Source of the DNA: Alkalicoccus daliensis
GTDB lineage: Bacteria; Bacillota; Bacilli; Bacillales; Salisediminibacteriaceae
DNA: 64,000 nucleotides
Direction of reading: 5' to 3'
Assembly (NCBI RefSeq): GCF_900103955.1
Contig: NZ_FNIL01000002.1
Location: 62,001-126,000 of the forward strand
This document shows positions 9,440 through 18,639 of the stretch, one piece after another. The position numbers and the translations under genes are program-made. Positions within the stretch are counted from its first letter, which is position 1, and the number at the start of each line of letters is the position of its first letter. The notes under the pieces are model-generated. The model saw nothing but the letters and a program-made list of their open reading frames with translations, ran no database searches and was not told where the DNA came from.

Positions 9440-9690
9440 GGGAAGAAAAGTACTGACAGACTGATCTTTCTGCGAAGAAACTAGGTTTTCACCGGAGTGT
9501 CCGGCGTGTACTCCGGGATTTAAGCGAAGTCTGATGCAGACAGGGAAATAGCTGAAGAGGAGCCCCACGGCAAGCTTCCGCCGGTAAGTGCAGGAGAAAC
9601 CCCTGCCATAAAGATAAATAATAATACGCTGAAGGAAATCATTTTCGCTTCGGTTTTCTTTCTTTATTATTGTCATCTACATGTTATGGT
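9440..9690 (-). repeat. Intergenic modular repeat, inverted copy
   Basis: Read on the minus strand it shows the left module of the long copies: GCGGAAGCTTGCCGTGGGG, TCTTCAGCTATTT, then a block like AGACTKCGCTTAAATCCC, in the same order as the copy at 44780-44890. The left end is more diverged. No gene is seen in 9331-9811 apart from the gapB control region. Confidence 0.75.
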
Positions 9691-9737
9691 AAATAACCGA
9701 AAAAAAGAAATAATTTCCTGGGAAAGGTATAGTCATA

Positions 9738-9759
9738 TATAATATTAATGTGCTATACT
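9738..9759 (+). promoter_or_regulatory. gapB promoter region with CcpN-type operator
   Basis: TGTGCTATACT at 9749-9759 fits the published CcpN consensus TRTGHYATAYW at every position. It coincides with a possible extended -10 element (TGC-TATACT, 9751-9759); another -10 candidate TATAAT is at 9738-9743. CcpN represses gluconeogenic genes on glycolytic carbon in B. subtilis, so this placement before gapB is what is expected. No strong -35 is visible. Confidence 0.65.
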
Positions 9760-9811
9760 AAATTCATGAAAACGCTTAATAGAATAACACATTAGCCTGG
9801 AGGGGTATTCT

Positions 9812-10840
9812 ATGGTACGAGTAGCAATTAATGGATTTGGCAGAATTGGGCGGATGGTTTTTAGGAAAGCAATTCTTGACGAAAAGGTGGAAATCAAAGC
9901 TGTGAACGCAAGTTATCCTGCTGAAACACTTGCCCACCTTGTCAATTATGATACAATTCATGGTCCATTTTCAAAAAGAGTAGAAGCTGAGGGAGATCAG
10001 CTCCTGGTGGATGGAAAGGTTATACAGATCGTACATTCCAGAAATCCGGAAGAACTGCCTTGGAAAGAGCTTGATATTGATATCGTTCTGGAAGCTACAG
10101 GGAAATTCCGGGAAAAGAGTGAAGCGGAAAAACACCTGAAAGCAGGAGCAAAAAAGGTGATCATCACCGCACCTGGAAAGAATGAAGACGTCACTATTGT
10201 TTACGGAGTGAACGAGGGCGATTATGATCATGAGAAGCACCACATCTTATCAAACGCTTCCTGCACTACTAATTGTCTGGCACCGGTAGTAAAGGTGCTT
10301 GATAAAGAGTTTGGAATTATTTCCGGAATGATGACAACGATCCATTCCTATACCGGCGATCAGAGAAATATCGATAACCCTCACAAAGATCTGCGAAGAG
10401 CCCGTGCCTGCGGCCAGTCTATTATTCCGACTACAACGGGAGCTGCAAAAGCGATTTCTTCCGTGCTTCCTGAAATGGCAGGGAAACTTCACGGCTTGGC
10501 GTTGAGAGTGCCGACGCCGAACGTTTCGCTGGTGGACCTTGTCATTGATGTAGAAAGACATACAACCTCCCGGGAAGTGAATGAAGTCCTGAAGCTTTCC
10601 TCGGAGAATACCATGCAGGGAATTATAGGATACACTGACGATCCTCTCGTATCTGTAGATTTTAATGGAGATGCCCGATCCGCAATTATTGACGGCCAGT
10701 CTACAATGGTAATTAATGATAAACAGGTGAAGGTGCTTGCCTGGTACGACAACGAATGGGGTTATTCCTGCCGGCTGCTGGACCTTGTATATTACGTAGG
10801 AAGCTATCTGCATGTGGAACAGAACACATATGCTTCCTGA
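9812..10840 (+). CDS. gapB: Glyceraldehyde-3-phosphate dehydrogenase, gluconeogenic type
   Basis: Phosphorylating GAPDH, 342 residues. Rossmann start VAINGFGRIGRMVFR; catalytic Cys151 in NASCTTNCLAP; the second signature HSYTGDQ. After the second strand the protein reads VNASYPAETL rather than the VND of NAD-specific glycolytic GapA, which fits the NADP-preferring GapB that runs in the gluconeogenic direction. The ribosome site GGAGGGG precedes the ATG. The CcpN-type operator upstream supports the same role. In B. subtilis gapB and speD are also neighbours. Confidence 0.93.
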   Translation: MVRVAINGFGRIGRMVFRKAILDEKVEIKAVNASYPAETLAHLVNYDTIHGPFSKRVEAEGDQLLVDGKVIQIVHSRNPEELPWKELDIDIVLEATGKFREKSEAEKHLKAGAKKVIITAPGKNEDVTIVYGVNEGDYDHEKHHILSNASCTTNCLAPVVKVLDKEFGIISGMMTTIHSYTGDQRNIDNPHKDLRRARACGQSIIPTTTGAAKAISSVLPEMAGKLHGLALRVPTPNVSLVDLVIDVERHTTSREVNEVLKLSSENTMQGIIGYTDDPLVSVDFNGDARSAIIDGQSTMVINDKQVKVLAWYDNEWGYSCRLLDLVYYVGSYLHVEQNTYAS

Positions 10841-10984
10841 GCCTTTCCAATATCTTTGGAGACTGGAAACAGCGGGAGACCGGCCGGCATCAGTTTATCA
10901 TGAAGGAGCTCGTCCACGGCAGGCCGGATTGCAGCGCAGTTTTCTCTTATTAACAATAAGCATTAACAGAGCTTTTTTCTAAGC

Positions 10985-11062
10985 TGCAGGTGAGAGAGTT
11001 CCCTTCGAAAACAAAGGACAGAAGTGTCTACTTATTAAGAAAAAGTGCTTTTTCAACAGCCT
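10985..11062 (+). repeat. Intergenic modular repeat, right-end fragment
   Basis: GCAGGTGAGAGAGTTCCCTTCGAA and the final AAAAAGTGCTTTTTCAACAGCC match the right end of the copy at 45125-45226. The stretch 10841-10984 shows no gene. Confidence 0.65.
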
Positions 11063-11065
11063 TAC

Positions 11066-11094
11066 AAACTGCCTCTTGAGGGGGCAGTTTTTTT
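11066..11094 (+). terminator. Terminator between gapB and speD
   Basis: AAACTGCC (11066-11073) pairs with GGCAGTTT (11083-11090), followed by a T-run. It lies directly after the repeat fragment and some 225 bases after gapB. Confidence 0.8.
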
Positions 11095-11126
11095 GTTGAC
11101 GGAAAAGAAAATAAAAAACAAAATGA

Positions 11127-11155
11127 TTGCATTCGACATAGAAAGACAGTATACT
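11127..11155 (+). promoter_or_regulatory. speD promoter
   Basis: TTGCAT (11127-11132), 17-base spacer, TATACT (11150-11155). It implies a 5' untranslated leader of about 130 bases before speD. Confidence 0.75.
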
Positions 11156-11162
11156 GATTTTC

Positions 11163-11290
11163 GTAAACTCCTCGCAGATGGCGTGATGATGTGAAAGGGT
11201 CAGGATCTCTTAGGACTAACTTTCCCCCGTGAATCATTACGATGTATAACAAAAGTGCTGAGGATGATTTATCGCTTAATATAAGGGGGA
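11163..11290 (+). ncRNA. Candidate structured leader of speD
   Basis: The transcript leader contains GTGATGAT (11182-11189) that pairs with ATCATTAC (11233-11240) over eight base pairs, and within it GAAAG can pair with CTTTC. Reading 11160-11240, the enclosed part includes GTCAGGATCTCTTAGGAC. I recognise no known riboswitch class here. It could be a regulator of SAM or polyamine synthesis or simply a stable 5' leader. Confidence 0.4.
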
Positions 11291-11296
11291 ACCGGA

Positions 11297-11689
11297 ATGG
11301 ATACTATGGGCAGACATGTAATTGCTGAATTATGGCAGTGCAATATTGATAAATTAAATGATATAAATTTTATTGAACGAGTATTTGTAGATGCTGCGCT
11401 CGAAGCAGGAGCAGAAGTACGTGAAGTAGCTTTTCACAAATTTGCTCCACAGGGGGTAAGCGGTGTTGTAATTATCAGTGAATCACACCTGACAATTCAC
11501 AGCTTTCCTGAGCATGGTTATGCAAGCATTGATGTGTATACGTGCGGTGACCGCATTGATCCAAATGTGGCTTCTGATTTTATCGCAAACGCGCTCGGTG
11601 CAGGTAAATCTGAAGTGGTGGAAGTACCAAGAGGCATCGGGCCTATTGAAGTAACTCCACGAAAAACAGAAAAAACCTATACGAAATAA
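11297..11689 (+). CDS. speD: S-adenosylmethionine decarboxylase proenzyme
   Basis: Supplies decarboxylated SAM, the aminopropyl donor for spermidine. The 130-residue proenzyme self-cleaves to create a pyruvoyl group: the site is Glu62-Ser63 in [12 protein letters not shown], and the conserved [17 protein letters not shown] follows. Length and sequence match the short bacterial class-1b form. The start has GGGGGAACC upstream. It stands alone between two terminators with its own promoter and a long leader. Confidence 0.96.
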   Translation: MDTMGRHVIAELWQCNIDKLNDINFIERVFVDAALEAGAEVREVAFHKFAPQGVSGVVIISESHLTIHSFPEHGYASIDVYTCGDRIDPNVASDFIANALGAGKSEVVEVPRGIGPIEVTPRKTEKTYTK

Positions 11690-11722
11690 TTTTAAAATAA
11701 AATAACACAAAGCTTTCTCCCA

Positions 11723-11754
11723 TATCCGCCGGCTGAATCCGGCGGGTATTTTTT
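11723..11754 (+). terminator. Terminator after speD
   Basis: TATCCGCCGG (11723-11732) pairs with CCGGCGGGTA (11739-11748), then a T-run. Confidence 0.85.
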
Positions 11755-11830
11755 ATATTCAATTGCCAAAGACACTGATTGAAGTATCTTAGTTTTCTTG
11801 CTATGATTTAAAGAGGTGAGGTGGAGACTA

Positions 11831-12235
11831 ATGGGATTAAAACAAACACTACAAAAAATCGGGAAGAAAACAGAAACAGCAGAAGATCATTTTGATAAAA
11901 CGCTTCAAACTCATTATTATAAAGCGATGAAAGATAATGTTATTAAGGAACTGCAGACAATGTTCGGACAGCGTCAGGGCTTTGAGGTAGCTTCAGTCTC
12001 TGATGAGCATGGCGAAGTAATTGTAAATGTAAGAAAAGGTAAAAAGGCATTTATGGTGATTACAGTAATTATGGTTCGTCCTTACCGTACTGCGGTGGAT
12101 TTTTCCGTGAATACGGATACTGTATTATTTACTGATTTTGGCTACAGTGCAAAGCTCGTCCGTGAACTTTATAAGGAACTGAACGGAAGACTCACGTTTG
12201 TCGGGACCGCTCTTGGCAGTGAGCTGAGCCGTTAA
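11831..12235 (+). CDS. Conserved cytosolic protein of unknown function
   Basis: A 134-residue soluble protein, [15 protein letters not shown] at the N terminus, with a predicted helical first third and a beta-rich second half. No signal peptide or membrane segment and no motif I can name. The ATG at 11831 was chosen because AGAGGTGAGG lies about ten bases upstream and the five extra residues of the longer frame overlap it. It is 17 bases upstream of nrdR and may be cotranscribed with it. The corresponding place in B. subtilis has no such gene, as I recall, though related proteins occur in other Bacillaceae. Confidence 0.6.
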   Translation: MGLKQTLQKIGKKTETAEDHFDKTLQTHYYKAMKDNVIKELQTMFGQRQGFEVASVSDEHGEVIVNVRKGKKAFMVITVIMVRPYRTAVDFSVNTDTVLFTDFGYSAKLVRELYKELNGRLTFVGTALGSELSR

Positions 12236-12252
12236 AGAGAGGGGAACCCGCC

Positions 12253-12714
12253 ATGAAGTGTCCGCACTGTGATCATAACGGCACGAAAGTACTTGATTCA
12301 CGGCCAAGCGATGAAGGCCGGGCGATACGCCGGAGGAGAGAATGTGAAAGCTGCGGCTATCGGTATACTACATTTGAACGTGTGGAAAAAACACCTCTCA
12401 TTGTAGTGAAAAAAGACGGTAATCGGGAAGAGTTCAGCCGGGAGAAATTGTTGCGCGGCCTTGTAAGAGCCTGCGAAAAACGGCCGATTCCGCTTGAACG
12501 CCTGGAAAAACTGACGACAGAAGTAGAGAAAGAAATGCGTAACCGCAGTGTTTCCGAAGTCAGCAGCAATGACATTGGTGAATACGTAATGCAGCACCTT
12601 GCAGATATTGATGATGTTGCATATGTAAGGTTTGCATCTGTGTATAGACAGTTTAAAGATATTAATGTATTTGTAGATGAATTAAAGGATTTAATCAATC
12701 GTGAAAATAAATAA
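12253..12714 (+). CDS. nrdR: Transcriptional repressor NrdR
   Basis: Nucleotide-sensing repressor of ribonucleotide reductase genes. The 153-residue protein has an N-terminal zinc ribbon with Cys3, Cys6, Cys31 and Cys34, followed by an ATP-cone (about 49-139). Length and start [18 protein letters not shown] are typical of the family. The ribosome site GAGAGGGGAACC precedes it. Position before dnaB is as in B. subtilis (ytcG). Confidence 0.96.
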   Translation: MKCPHCDHNGTKVLDSRPSDEGRAIRRRRECESCGYRYTTFERVEKTPLIVVKKDGNREEFSREKLLRGLVRACEKRPIPLERLEKLTTEVEKEMRNRSVSEVSSNDIGEYVMQHLADIDDVAYVRFASVYRQFKDINVFVDELKDLINRENK

Positions 12715-12729
12715 AGTTTAGCCAAAACC

Positions 12730-12762
12730 GGGGCTGTCCCAAATGTGTTTCGGGACAGCTCC
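12730..12762 (+). terminator. Hairpin between nrdR and dnaB
   Basis: GGGGCTGTCCC (12730-12740) pairs with GGGACAGCTCC (12752-12762). The tail is short (TTTCC), so it may only attenuate. The same type of hairpin lies before uvrC. Confidence 0.6.
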
Positions 12763-12783
12763 TTTCCGCGTGGAGGGATGAAT

Positions 12784-14163
12784 ATGCAGTGGCAGGAAAT
12801 TGTTCCGGCGACTCCATTTACTGCGTTTGCAACAGGGACTTTTTCAGAAGAACGGATGCAGTCAATGACTATGCTTTACCAGCCTCTCATTGGTCCCGTA
12901 GCTTTCAGCTTGTACGTCACGCTGATGACCGAAATAGAAATGACGCCGAAACATTGTATTAAAGGAATTCACAAGCAGTGGATGACGCAGACCGGGCAGC
13001 ACCTTTCCATGCTGTTTGAAGAACGAAAAAAGCTGGAAGCAATCGGGCTTCTGGAAAGCTATAAAGATGATGCGGAAGAGCCGGCAATGGTATATGAACT
13101 TCTGATGCCGCTCCTACCCAAAGAATTTTTTCTGGATGAAATGCTGAGTGTATACTTATATAACAGGATAGGAAGTAAAGAAAGATACAGGAAACTGCGC
13201 GGGTTTTTCACCCGGGAGCAGGTAGAACTGGAAAAGTATCAAAGGGTTACCAAAGGATTCAGCGACGTATTTACGTCTGTGCACCCTTCCGAAATGAAAA
13301 GCACGTCCAGTGAAATGCAGGGGATTATTTCTCCTTCAGCGAATATCAGCGGTACAGATAAGACAGCCTCCTATGATTTTCAATCAGAGTCTGTTCCTAT
13401 GCAGGATATTGCAGCGTTCCTCCCTTCTTTTGTGAACAGGGACGAATTATTTAAACCAGCGAATGAAAAATGCATACAGCAGATAGCATTTTTATATAAA
13501 TTTACCGCAGAAGAACTTGCCTACATGATTCAGGACACGATGCTCCATACAGATTACCTGGATATTAAAAAACTCAGGGAATCTGCAAAACGGAAATACC
13601 GGCTGCAGGAAAGCGATAAACCTCCGATGCTTGGACTTCGTACACAGCCGCCGGGGCTTCACAGTCTGAAAGGCGAACCGAAGACAGAAGAAGAAGCGCA
13701 GATGCATTATTTTGATACGACTTCGCCTATTGAATATCTGCACGCATTAAGTGACGGAGCAAAAGTATTTCCCGGGGATATCGATATTATTGAAGAATTA
13801 ATGCACGACTATGCGCTGCCTGCGGGTGTGGTGAATGTACTGATAGATTACATTTACATGGTCAATAACGGAAACCTTGCAAAAGCCTATGCTTTTAAAA
13901 TAGCAACCCAGTGGAAAAGGAAAAAGATAAATACAGTAGCAGAAGCTATGACCCTTGCAAAGCAGGAGCATGAAGAGCGAAAAAACTTTAAACAGAAGCA
14001 GACTTCAAAGACAAAAACGCAGGAGCCGCTGCCAAAGTGGATGAAATCGAAAGAAGAAACTACTCTGGAAAAGCAGGCACCTGAAGAAGATCTGACGAAA
14101 TCAAAAGCAGAAGCTGCAAAATACCGCGAGCTTTTAAAACGTAAGAAAGAGAAGAAAGGGTGA
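12784..14163 (+). CDS. dnaB: Replication initiation and membrane attachment protein DnaB
   Basis: Firmicute DnaB (not the E. coli helicase), which with DnaD and DnaI loads the replicative helicase at oriC and at restart sites. The 459-residue protein has the two DnaB/DnaD-type domains; the second, with YxxxIxxW-like features, lies around 310-400, followed by a charged Lys/Glu-rich tail. Two ATG codons lie close together (12778 and 12784). GGAGGG ends at 12777, so only 12784 has usable spacing. dnaI begins seven bases after the stop. Confidence 0.92.
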   Translation: MQWQEIVPATPFTAFATGTFSEERMQSMTMLYQPLIGPVAFSLYVTLMTEIEMTPKHCIKGIHKQWMTQTGQHLSMLFEERKKLEAIGLLESYKDDAEEPAMVYELLMPLLPKEFFLDEMLSVYLYNRIGSKERYRKLRGFFTREQVELEKYQRVTKGFSDVFTSVHPSEMKSTSSEMQGIISPSANISGTDKTASYDFQSESVPMQDIAAFLPSFVNRDELFKPANEKCIQQIAFLYKFTAEELAYMIQDTMLHTDYLDIKKLRESAKRKYRLQESDKPPMLGLRTQPPGLHSLKGEPKTEEEAQMHYFDTTSPIEYLHALSDGAKVFPGDIDIIEELMHDYALPAGVVNVLIDYIYMVNNGNLAKAYAFKIATQWKRKKINTVAEAMTLAKQEHEERKNFKQKQTSKTKTQEPLPKWMKSKEETTLEKQAPEEDLTKSKAEAAKYRELLKRKKEKKG

Positions 14164-14169
14164 TCCAGC

Positions 14170-15108
14170 ATGGATCCAATTAATGCAGCTCTCCACCGGT
14201 TCGGAGGCGGGAAGTTTCAGGAACAATTCCAGGCGTTGAAAAATGAAGTGACTGCAGATCCGCGGGTGAAAGCTTTTTTAAAGGAGCACCCGGAGCTTGG
14301 GCAAAATGAGCTGGAAACCGGGCTGAATGATCTTTATCAATATAAAGAACAATGGCAGAATTGTGATAACTGTCCGGGACTGGACAAATGTCCGAATTTA
14401 ATGCAGGGTTATCAGCCGATAGTGAACGTGAGCCGCGGGAAAATAAACCTCACTTATCAATCCTGTCCTTTAAAGCGCAGAGATGATGAAAGAAAAAGGC
14501 ATCAGTCGTTTATGAAAAGCCTGTATATCCCGAAAGATATGCTCACAGTAACATTTGATGATTTTGAGGAAGATAATAAGTCCAGAACGGAAGCTTGTGT
14601 AAGAGCTCTTGCTTTCTGTTCAGAAGCAAAGCCCGGGGAAAAAGGCGAAGGATTGTATATTCACGGGCCTTTCGGGGTTGGGAAAACCTTTTTGGTAAGT
14701 GCGATTGCCAATGAGTTTGCCGACCAGGAAGTTGAAACGATGCTCGTCTATACCCCGGATTTTCTGCGGGAATTAAAATCGGGAATTTCCGATGGGTCCT
14801 ACCAGGACAAACTGGACAACGTGAAGCGGGCAAAAGTATTGATCCTTGATGATATCGGTGCGGAAACAATGACTCCCTGGGTCAGGGATGAGGTGCTTGG
14901 TGCACTGCTGCAGTTCCGTATGATGGAAAAACTTCCGACGGTTTTCACCTCGAATTTTGATCTGGAAGAGCTGGAACTCCATCTGGCTTCTACACAGAAG
15001 GGCGGAGCTGAAAAGGTGGATCAGCTGAAAGCAAAAAGGATCATGGAGCGGATTCGTCATTTAACGGAAGAAATTCCTATGCAAGGTTCCAATAAAAGGT
15101 TGACATAA
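14170..15108 (+). CDS. dnaI: Primosomal protein DnaI, helicase loader
   Basis: AAA+ ATPase that loads the DnaC helicase ring. The 312-residue protein has the N-terminal zinc-binding region with clustered Cys in NCDNCPGLDKCPN (near 59-71) and the later SCPL Cys, then the ATPase domain with Walker A GPFGVGKTF (near 165) and Walker B VLILDDIGAE (near 224). Operon partner of dnaB. Confidence 0.95.
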   Translation: MDPINAALHRFGGGKFQEQFQALKNEVTADPRVKAFLKEHPELGQNELETGLNDLYQYKEQWQNCDNCPGLDKCPNLMQGYQPIVNVSRGKINLTYQSCPLKRRDDERKRHQSFMKSLYIPKDMLTVTFDDFEEDNKSRTEACVRALAFCSEAKPGEKGEGLYIHGPFGVGKTFLVSAIANEFADQEVETMLVYTPDFLRELKSGISDGSYQDKLDNVKRAKVLILDDIGAETMTPWVRDEVLGALLQFRMMEKLPTVFTSNFDLEELELHLASTQKGGAEKVDQLKAKRIMERIRHLTEEIPMQGSNKRLT

Positions 15109-15214
15109 TTTGGATGTTTTTTCGATGAATGAAGCTCTTTATTTTTATTGAAGTCTTTATTTATGATAGGATAGTGGCAGAGATCGTTAGAAATGGTGAA
15201 TGGGGGATACGAAT

Positions 15215-16321
15215 ATGAGTATAGATGATATTCTTACGCGAGCCAGAAATGGAGAGCGGATTACAACTGAAGATGCTATTCGCTTATATGAAAGTGATGA
15301 AGTAGAAAAGATGGGTGAGGTGGCAAATGAAAAGATGCTGCAGTGGCACCCGAAGCCGGAGACAACATTTGTGATCGGCCGAAATGTAAACTACACAAAC
15401 TTCTGTGATACTTACTGCCGGTTCTGTGCATTTTACCGTCCGCCTACAGCGGATGACGGCTACGTGCTGGATAATGAAGTGATTTTTGAAAAGATTCAGG
15501 AAACAAAAGATTTTAACGGTACCGAAATACTTATGCAGGGCGGAACAAACCCAAATCTGTCTTTTGACTATTACACGAATTTACTGCGTGAAATTAAAAA
15601 GCGCTTTGATATTACAATGCATGCATTTTCTCCAGCGGAAATTTATAAAATGGTGGACGTTTCCGGTCTGCCGCTGGATGAAGTACTCGCACAGCTCAAA
15701 GAAGCCGGGCTTGATTCTGTTCCGGGCGGCGGCGCGGAAATTCTTGATAACCGTACACGCCGGCGTATCAGCCGTTTGAAAGGCACTTGGGAAGAATGGA
15801 TTGACTGCATGAAAGCTGTTAAGCGTGCGGGAATGCATGGCACAGCCACAATGGTGATCGGTTTTGGAGAGACAATGGAAGAACGTGCGCTGCATTTACA
15901 GCGTGTCCGTGATGCGCAGGATGAGTCTGATTGCTTCCTTGCATTCATTTCCTGGACATTCCAGCCGGAAAATACAAATATGAAAGGTGTAAAAATTACG
16001 CCGCGTGAATATTTGAAAAACCTGGCGATTTCCCGTATTTTCCTTGATAATGTACCAAACTTCCAGTCCTCCTGGGTAACGATGGGCCCTGAAGTTGGAA
16101 AGCAGTCTCTTTCCTACGGCTGTAATGACTTCGGCAGCACCATGATTGAAGAGAATGTTGTATCTGCTGCAGGGGCAACCTACAAAGTTGATACAAACCT
16201 GATTCTTCGTCTTATCCGGGAAGCAGGAAAAACTCCTATTCAGCGGAATACGAAGTATGAGCACCTTAAGGTGTATGAAGAAGGAGAAATTGTAGAAAAC
16301 GACTTTACGATGCAGAACTAA
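15215..16321 (+). CDS. mqnC: Dehypoxanthine futalosine cyclase MqnC
   Basis: Radical SAM enzyme of the futalosine route to menaquinone; it converts dehypoxanthine futalosine to cyclic dehypoxanthine futalosine. The 368-residue protein shows the 4Fe-4S motif CDTYCRFC (about residues 65-72), then MQGGTNP, HAFSPAEI and PGGGAEIL blocks characteristic of MqnC, and the WTFQPENT segment. GGGGG at about 15203 places the start at ATG 15215, since the upstream ATG at 15200 contains the ribosome site. It occupies the place of ytxB/ytxC between dnaI and thrS in B. subtilis, which uses the classical men pathway instead. No other mqn gene is in the window. Confidence 0.92.
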   Translation: MSIDDILTRARNGERITTEDAIRLYESDEVEKMGEVANEKMLQWHPKPETTFVIGRNVNYTNFCDTYCRFCAFYRPPTADDGYVLDNEVIFEKIQETKDFNGTEILMQGGTNPNLSFDYYTNLLREIKKRFDITMHAFSPAEIYKMVDVSGLPLDEVLAQLKEAGLDSVPGGGAEILDNRTRRRISRLKGTWEEWIDCMKAVKRAGMHGTATMVIGFGETMEERALHLQRVRDAQDESDCFLAFISWTFQPENTNMKGVKITPREYLKNLAISRIFLDNVPNFQSSWVTMGPEVGKQSLSYGCNDFGSTMIEENVVSAAGATYKVDTNLILRLIREAGKTPIQRNTKYEHLKVYEEGEIVENDFTMQN

Positions 16322-16344
16322 ATCATCTTGATTTTCATATTAAG

Positions 16345-16618
16345 TAGAGCTATACTGTTGCAAAGAGATGTTAACAGCACGGAAGAGGACATGAGTATAA
16401 ACTAGCGGATCCGCCAGAGAGGGAAGCAGCCTGCTGAGAGCTTCCTGGATTTCCTTTTATACTTACCACCTTTGAGCTTTGTTTCTGAACAGATGAGTAG
16501 GAAGCAACGGATCCGCCGTTACCGGAAGAATGAAGCGGGCACCCAGGTGTCCGGAACAAGGGTGGAACCACGGTTACACACTCGTCCCTTACGATTGTTA
16601 AGGGACGAGTGTTTTTTT
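16345..16618 (+). ncRNA. T-box riboswitch of thrS (threonine)
   Basis: The leader carries the conserved T-box AGGGTGGAACCACGG (16559-16573), which pairs with the uncharged tRNA acceptor end through its antiterminator. The specifier region reads CTTACCACC (16462-16470), giving ACC threonine codons. The upstream GCGGATCCGCC hairpin and AGAGAGGGAAG...CTTCC elements fit T-box stem parts. It ends with the terminator 16578-16618. Low charged tRNA-Thr should allow read-through into thrS. Confidence 0.93.
16578..16618 (+). terminator. T-box terminator of thrS
   Basis: ACACTCGTCCCTTA (16578-16591) pairs with TAAGGGACGAGTGT (16599-16612), followed by a T-run. It competes with the antiterminator formed by the T-box sequence. 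Confidence 0.92.
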
Positions 16619-16644
16619 ATGTAAATTTTGAGGAGGATGAACTG

Positions 16645-18582
16645 ATGGCACAGGTAACATTAACTTTCCCGGATGGAGCAAAAAAAGAATTTGAGGCTGG
16701 AGTAACTACGGAAGAAATTGCGCAGTCCATTTCCCCGGGACTGAAAAAAAATGCGTTAGCAGGCAAGTGGAATGGAGAAGATATCGATCTTCGTATGCCG
16801 ATTCAGGAAGACGGCGATATTGAGATTATTACTTATAATTCTCCGGAAGGACTGCATATTCTGCGGCACAGCACTGCACACCTGCTTGCACAGGCGGTGA
16901 AGCGTCTTTACGGACAGGAAAACGTACAGCTGGGAGTAGGTCCGGTAATAGAAGAGGGATTTTATTACGATATTGATGTAGACGAAACAATTACAAGTGA
17001 GGATCTCCCAAAGATTGAAAAAGAAATGAAAAAAATCATTGATGAAAATCTGGAGATCAGACGGGTGGAAGTAACAAGAGAAGAAGCAGTGGAGCGCTAT
17101 AAAGAAATCGGAGATGAGCTGAAGCTCGAACTGCTCGAGGATATTCCGGAGGGAGATAAGATCTCCATATATGAGCAGGGGGAATTTTTCGATCTCTGCC
17201 GCGGGGTACACGTGCCGCAGACGAGCAAATTAAAGAAATTTAAGCTGATGGCAATCAACGGTGCTTATTGGCGCGGGAACAGCGACAACAAGATGCTGCA
17301 GCGAATTTACGGAACTGCTTTTGTAAAACAGCAGGAGCTGGATGATCATCTGCAGCTGCTCGAAGAAAGAAAGGAGCGGGACCACCGGAAATTAGGAAAA
17401 GAGCTCGGCATTTTTGCTTTAAATCAAAAAGTAGGGCAGGGTCTGCCTCTTTGGCTTCCAAACGGTGCTACAATCCGCCGTATTGTAGAACGCTATATTG
17501 TAGATATTGAAGAGCGCCTCGGCTATAACCACGTGTATACACCGGTGCTCGGCAGTGTCGACCTTTATAAAACTTCCGGTCACTGGGACCACTACCAGGA
17601 TGATATGTTCCCGGTAATGGAAATGGATAACGAAGATTTAGTGCTCCGCCCGATGAACTGTCCGCACCATATGATGGTGTATAAAAATGAGAAACACAGC
17701 TACCGAAATCTTCCGCTGCGAATTGCAGAGCTTGGTACCATGCACCGGCACGAAATGTCCGGAGCGCTTGCTGGACTGCAGAGAGTACGCGCAATGACAC
17801 TGAATGATGCCCATATTTTCTGCCGTCCGGACCAGCTGAAGCAGGAATTTATCCGCGTAGTAGAGCTGATCCAGGCAGTTTACAAAGATTTCGGTATCGA
17901 CGATTACTACTTCCGTTTATCCTACCGTGATAAGGAAAACAAAGAAAAATACGTGGATAATGATGAAATGTGGATCAAGGCCCAGGACATGCTCAAGGAA
18001 GCAGTAGATGAGATGGGTGTTGAATATGTTGAAGCAGATGGAGAAGCTGCTTTCTACGGTCCGAAGCTGGATGTACAGGTGAAAACAGCACTCGGAAAAG
18101 ACGAAACGCTTTCCACAGTGCAGCTTGATTTCCACCTGCCAAACCGCTTTGACCTGACATATACAGGAGAAGACGGCAAGGACCACCGTCCGGTAGTAAT
18201 TCACCGCGGTGTAGTTTCCACAATGGAACGTTTTATCGCTTTCTTAATCGAAGAATATAAAGGTGCCTTTCCAACCTGGCTTGCCCCTGTGCAGGTAAAA
18301 GCAATTCCTGTAAGTGAAGTCCACATGGATTATGTGCGGAAAGTGGAAGACAGACTGCGTGCAGCAGGAATCCGCATTCAGCTGGATACGAGAGATGAAA
18401 AGCTCGGCTATAAAATCCGCGAAGCGCAGATGCAGAAAATTCCTTACCTGCTTGTATTGGGAGATAAGGAAATAGAAGCAGAGGGTGTAAATGTAAGGCG
18501 CTACGGAAGCCAGGACACGGAAGAGCAGAGCCTGGACGCATTTGTAGAACATCTGAAGCAGGTAATCGATTCAAAAGCTTAA
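16645..18582 (+). CDS. thrS: Threonyl-tRNA synthetase
   Basis: Class II synthetase, 645 residues. N-terminal TGS domain (about 1-62), editing domain with [11 protein letters not shown] (near 73), class II core with [10 protein letters not shown] and MHRHEMSG, and a C-terminal anticodon-binding domain (about 540-640). The start is the ATG at 16645 after GAGGAGGATG; an upstream frame extension from 16609 would lie in the terminator. The length agrees with the B. subtilis enzyme (about 643). Controlled by the T-box. Confidence 0.97.
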   Translation: MAQVTLTFPDGAKKEFEAGVTTEEIAQSISPGLKKNALAGKWNGEDIDLRMPIQEDGDIEIITYNSPEGLHILRHSTAHLLAQAVKRLYGQENVQLGVGPVIEEGFYYDIDVDETITSEDLPKIEKEMKKIIDENLEIRRVEVTREEAVERYKEIGDELKLELLEDIPEGDKISIYEQGEFFDLCRGVHVPQTSKLKKFKLMAINGAYWRGNSDNKMLQRIYGTAFVKQQELDDHLQLLEERKERDHRKLGKELGIFALNQKVGQGLPLWLPNGATIRRIVERYIVDIEERLGYNHVYTPVLGSVDLYKTSGHWDHYQDDMFPVMEMDNEDLVLRPMNCPHHMMVYKNEKHSYRNLPLRIAELGTMHRHEMSGALAGLQRVRAMTLNDAHIFCRPDQLKQEFIRVVELIQAVYKDFGIDDYYFRLSYRDKENKEKYVDNDEMWIKAQDMLKEAVDEMGVEYVEADGEAAFYGPKLDVQVKTALGKDETLSTVQLDFHLPNRFDLTYTGEDGKDHRPVVIHRGVVSTMERFIAFLIEEYKGAFPTWLAPVQVKAIPVSEVHMDYVRKVEDRLRAAGIRIQLDTRDEKLGYKIREAQMQKIPYLLVLGDKEIEAEGVNVRRYGSQDTEEQSLDAFVEHLKQVIDSKA

Positions 18583-18639
18583 CTCTTTTCTTCATGCTCT
18601 AACGGCGCAGCTTGTGGACATAGTAAGTAGTGTGTATAG

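Noticed and set aside
9404-9676. 90-codon minus-strand frame upstream of gapB
   Set aside because: Coincides with an inverted repeat copy and has no ribosome site.
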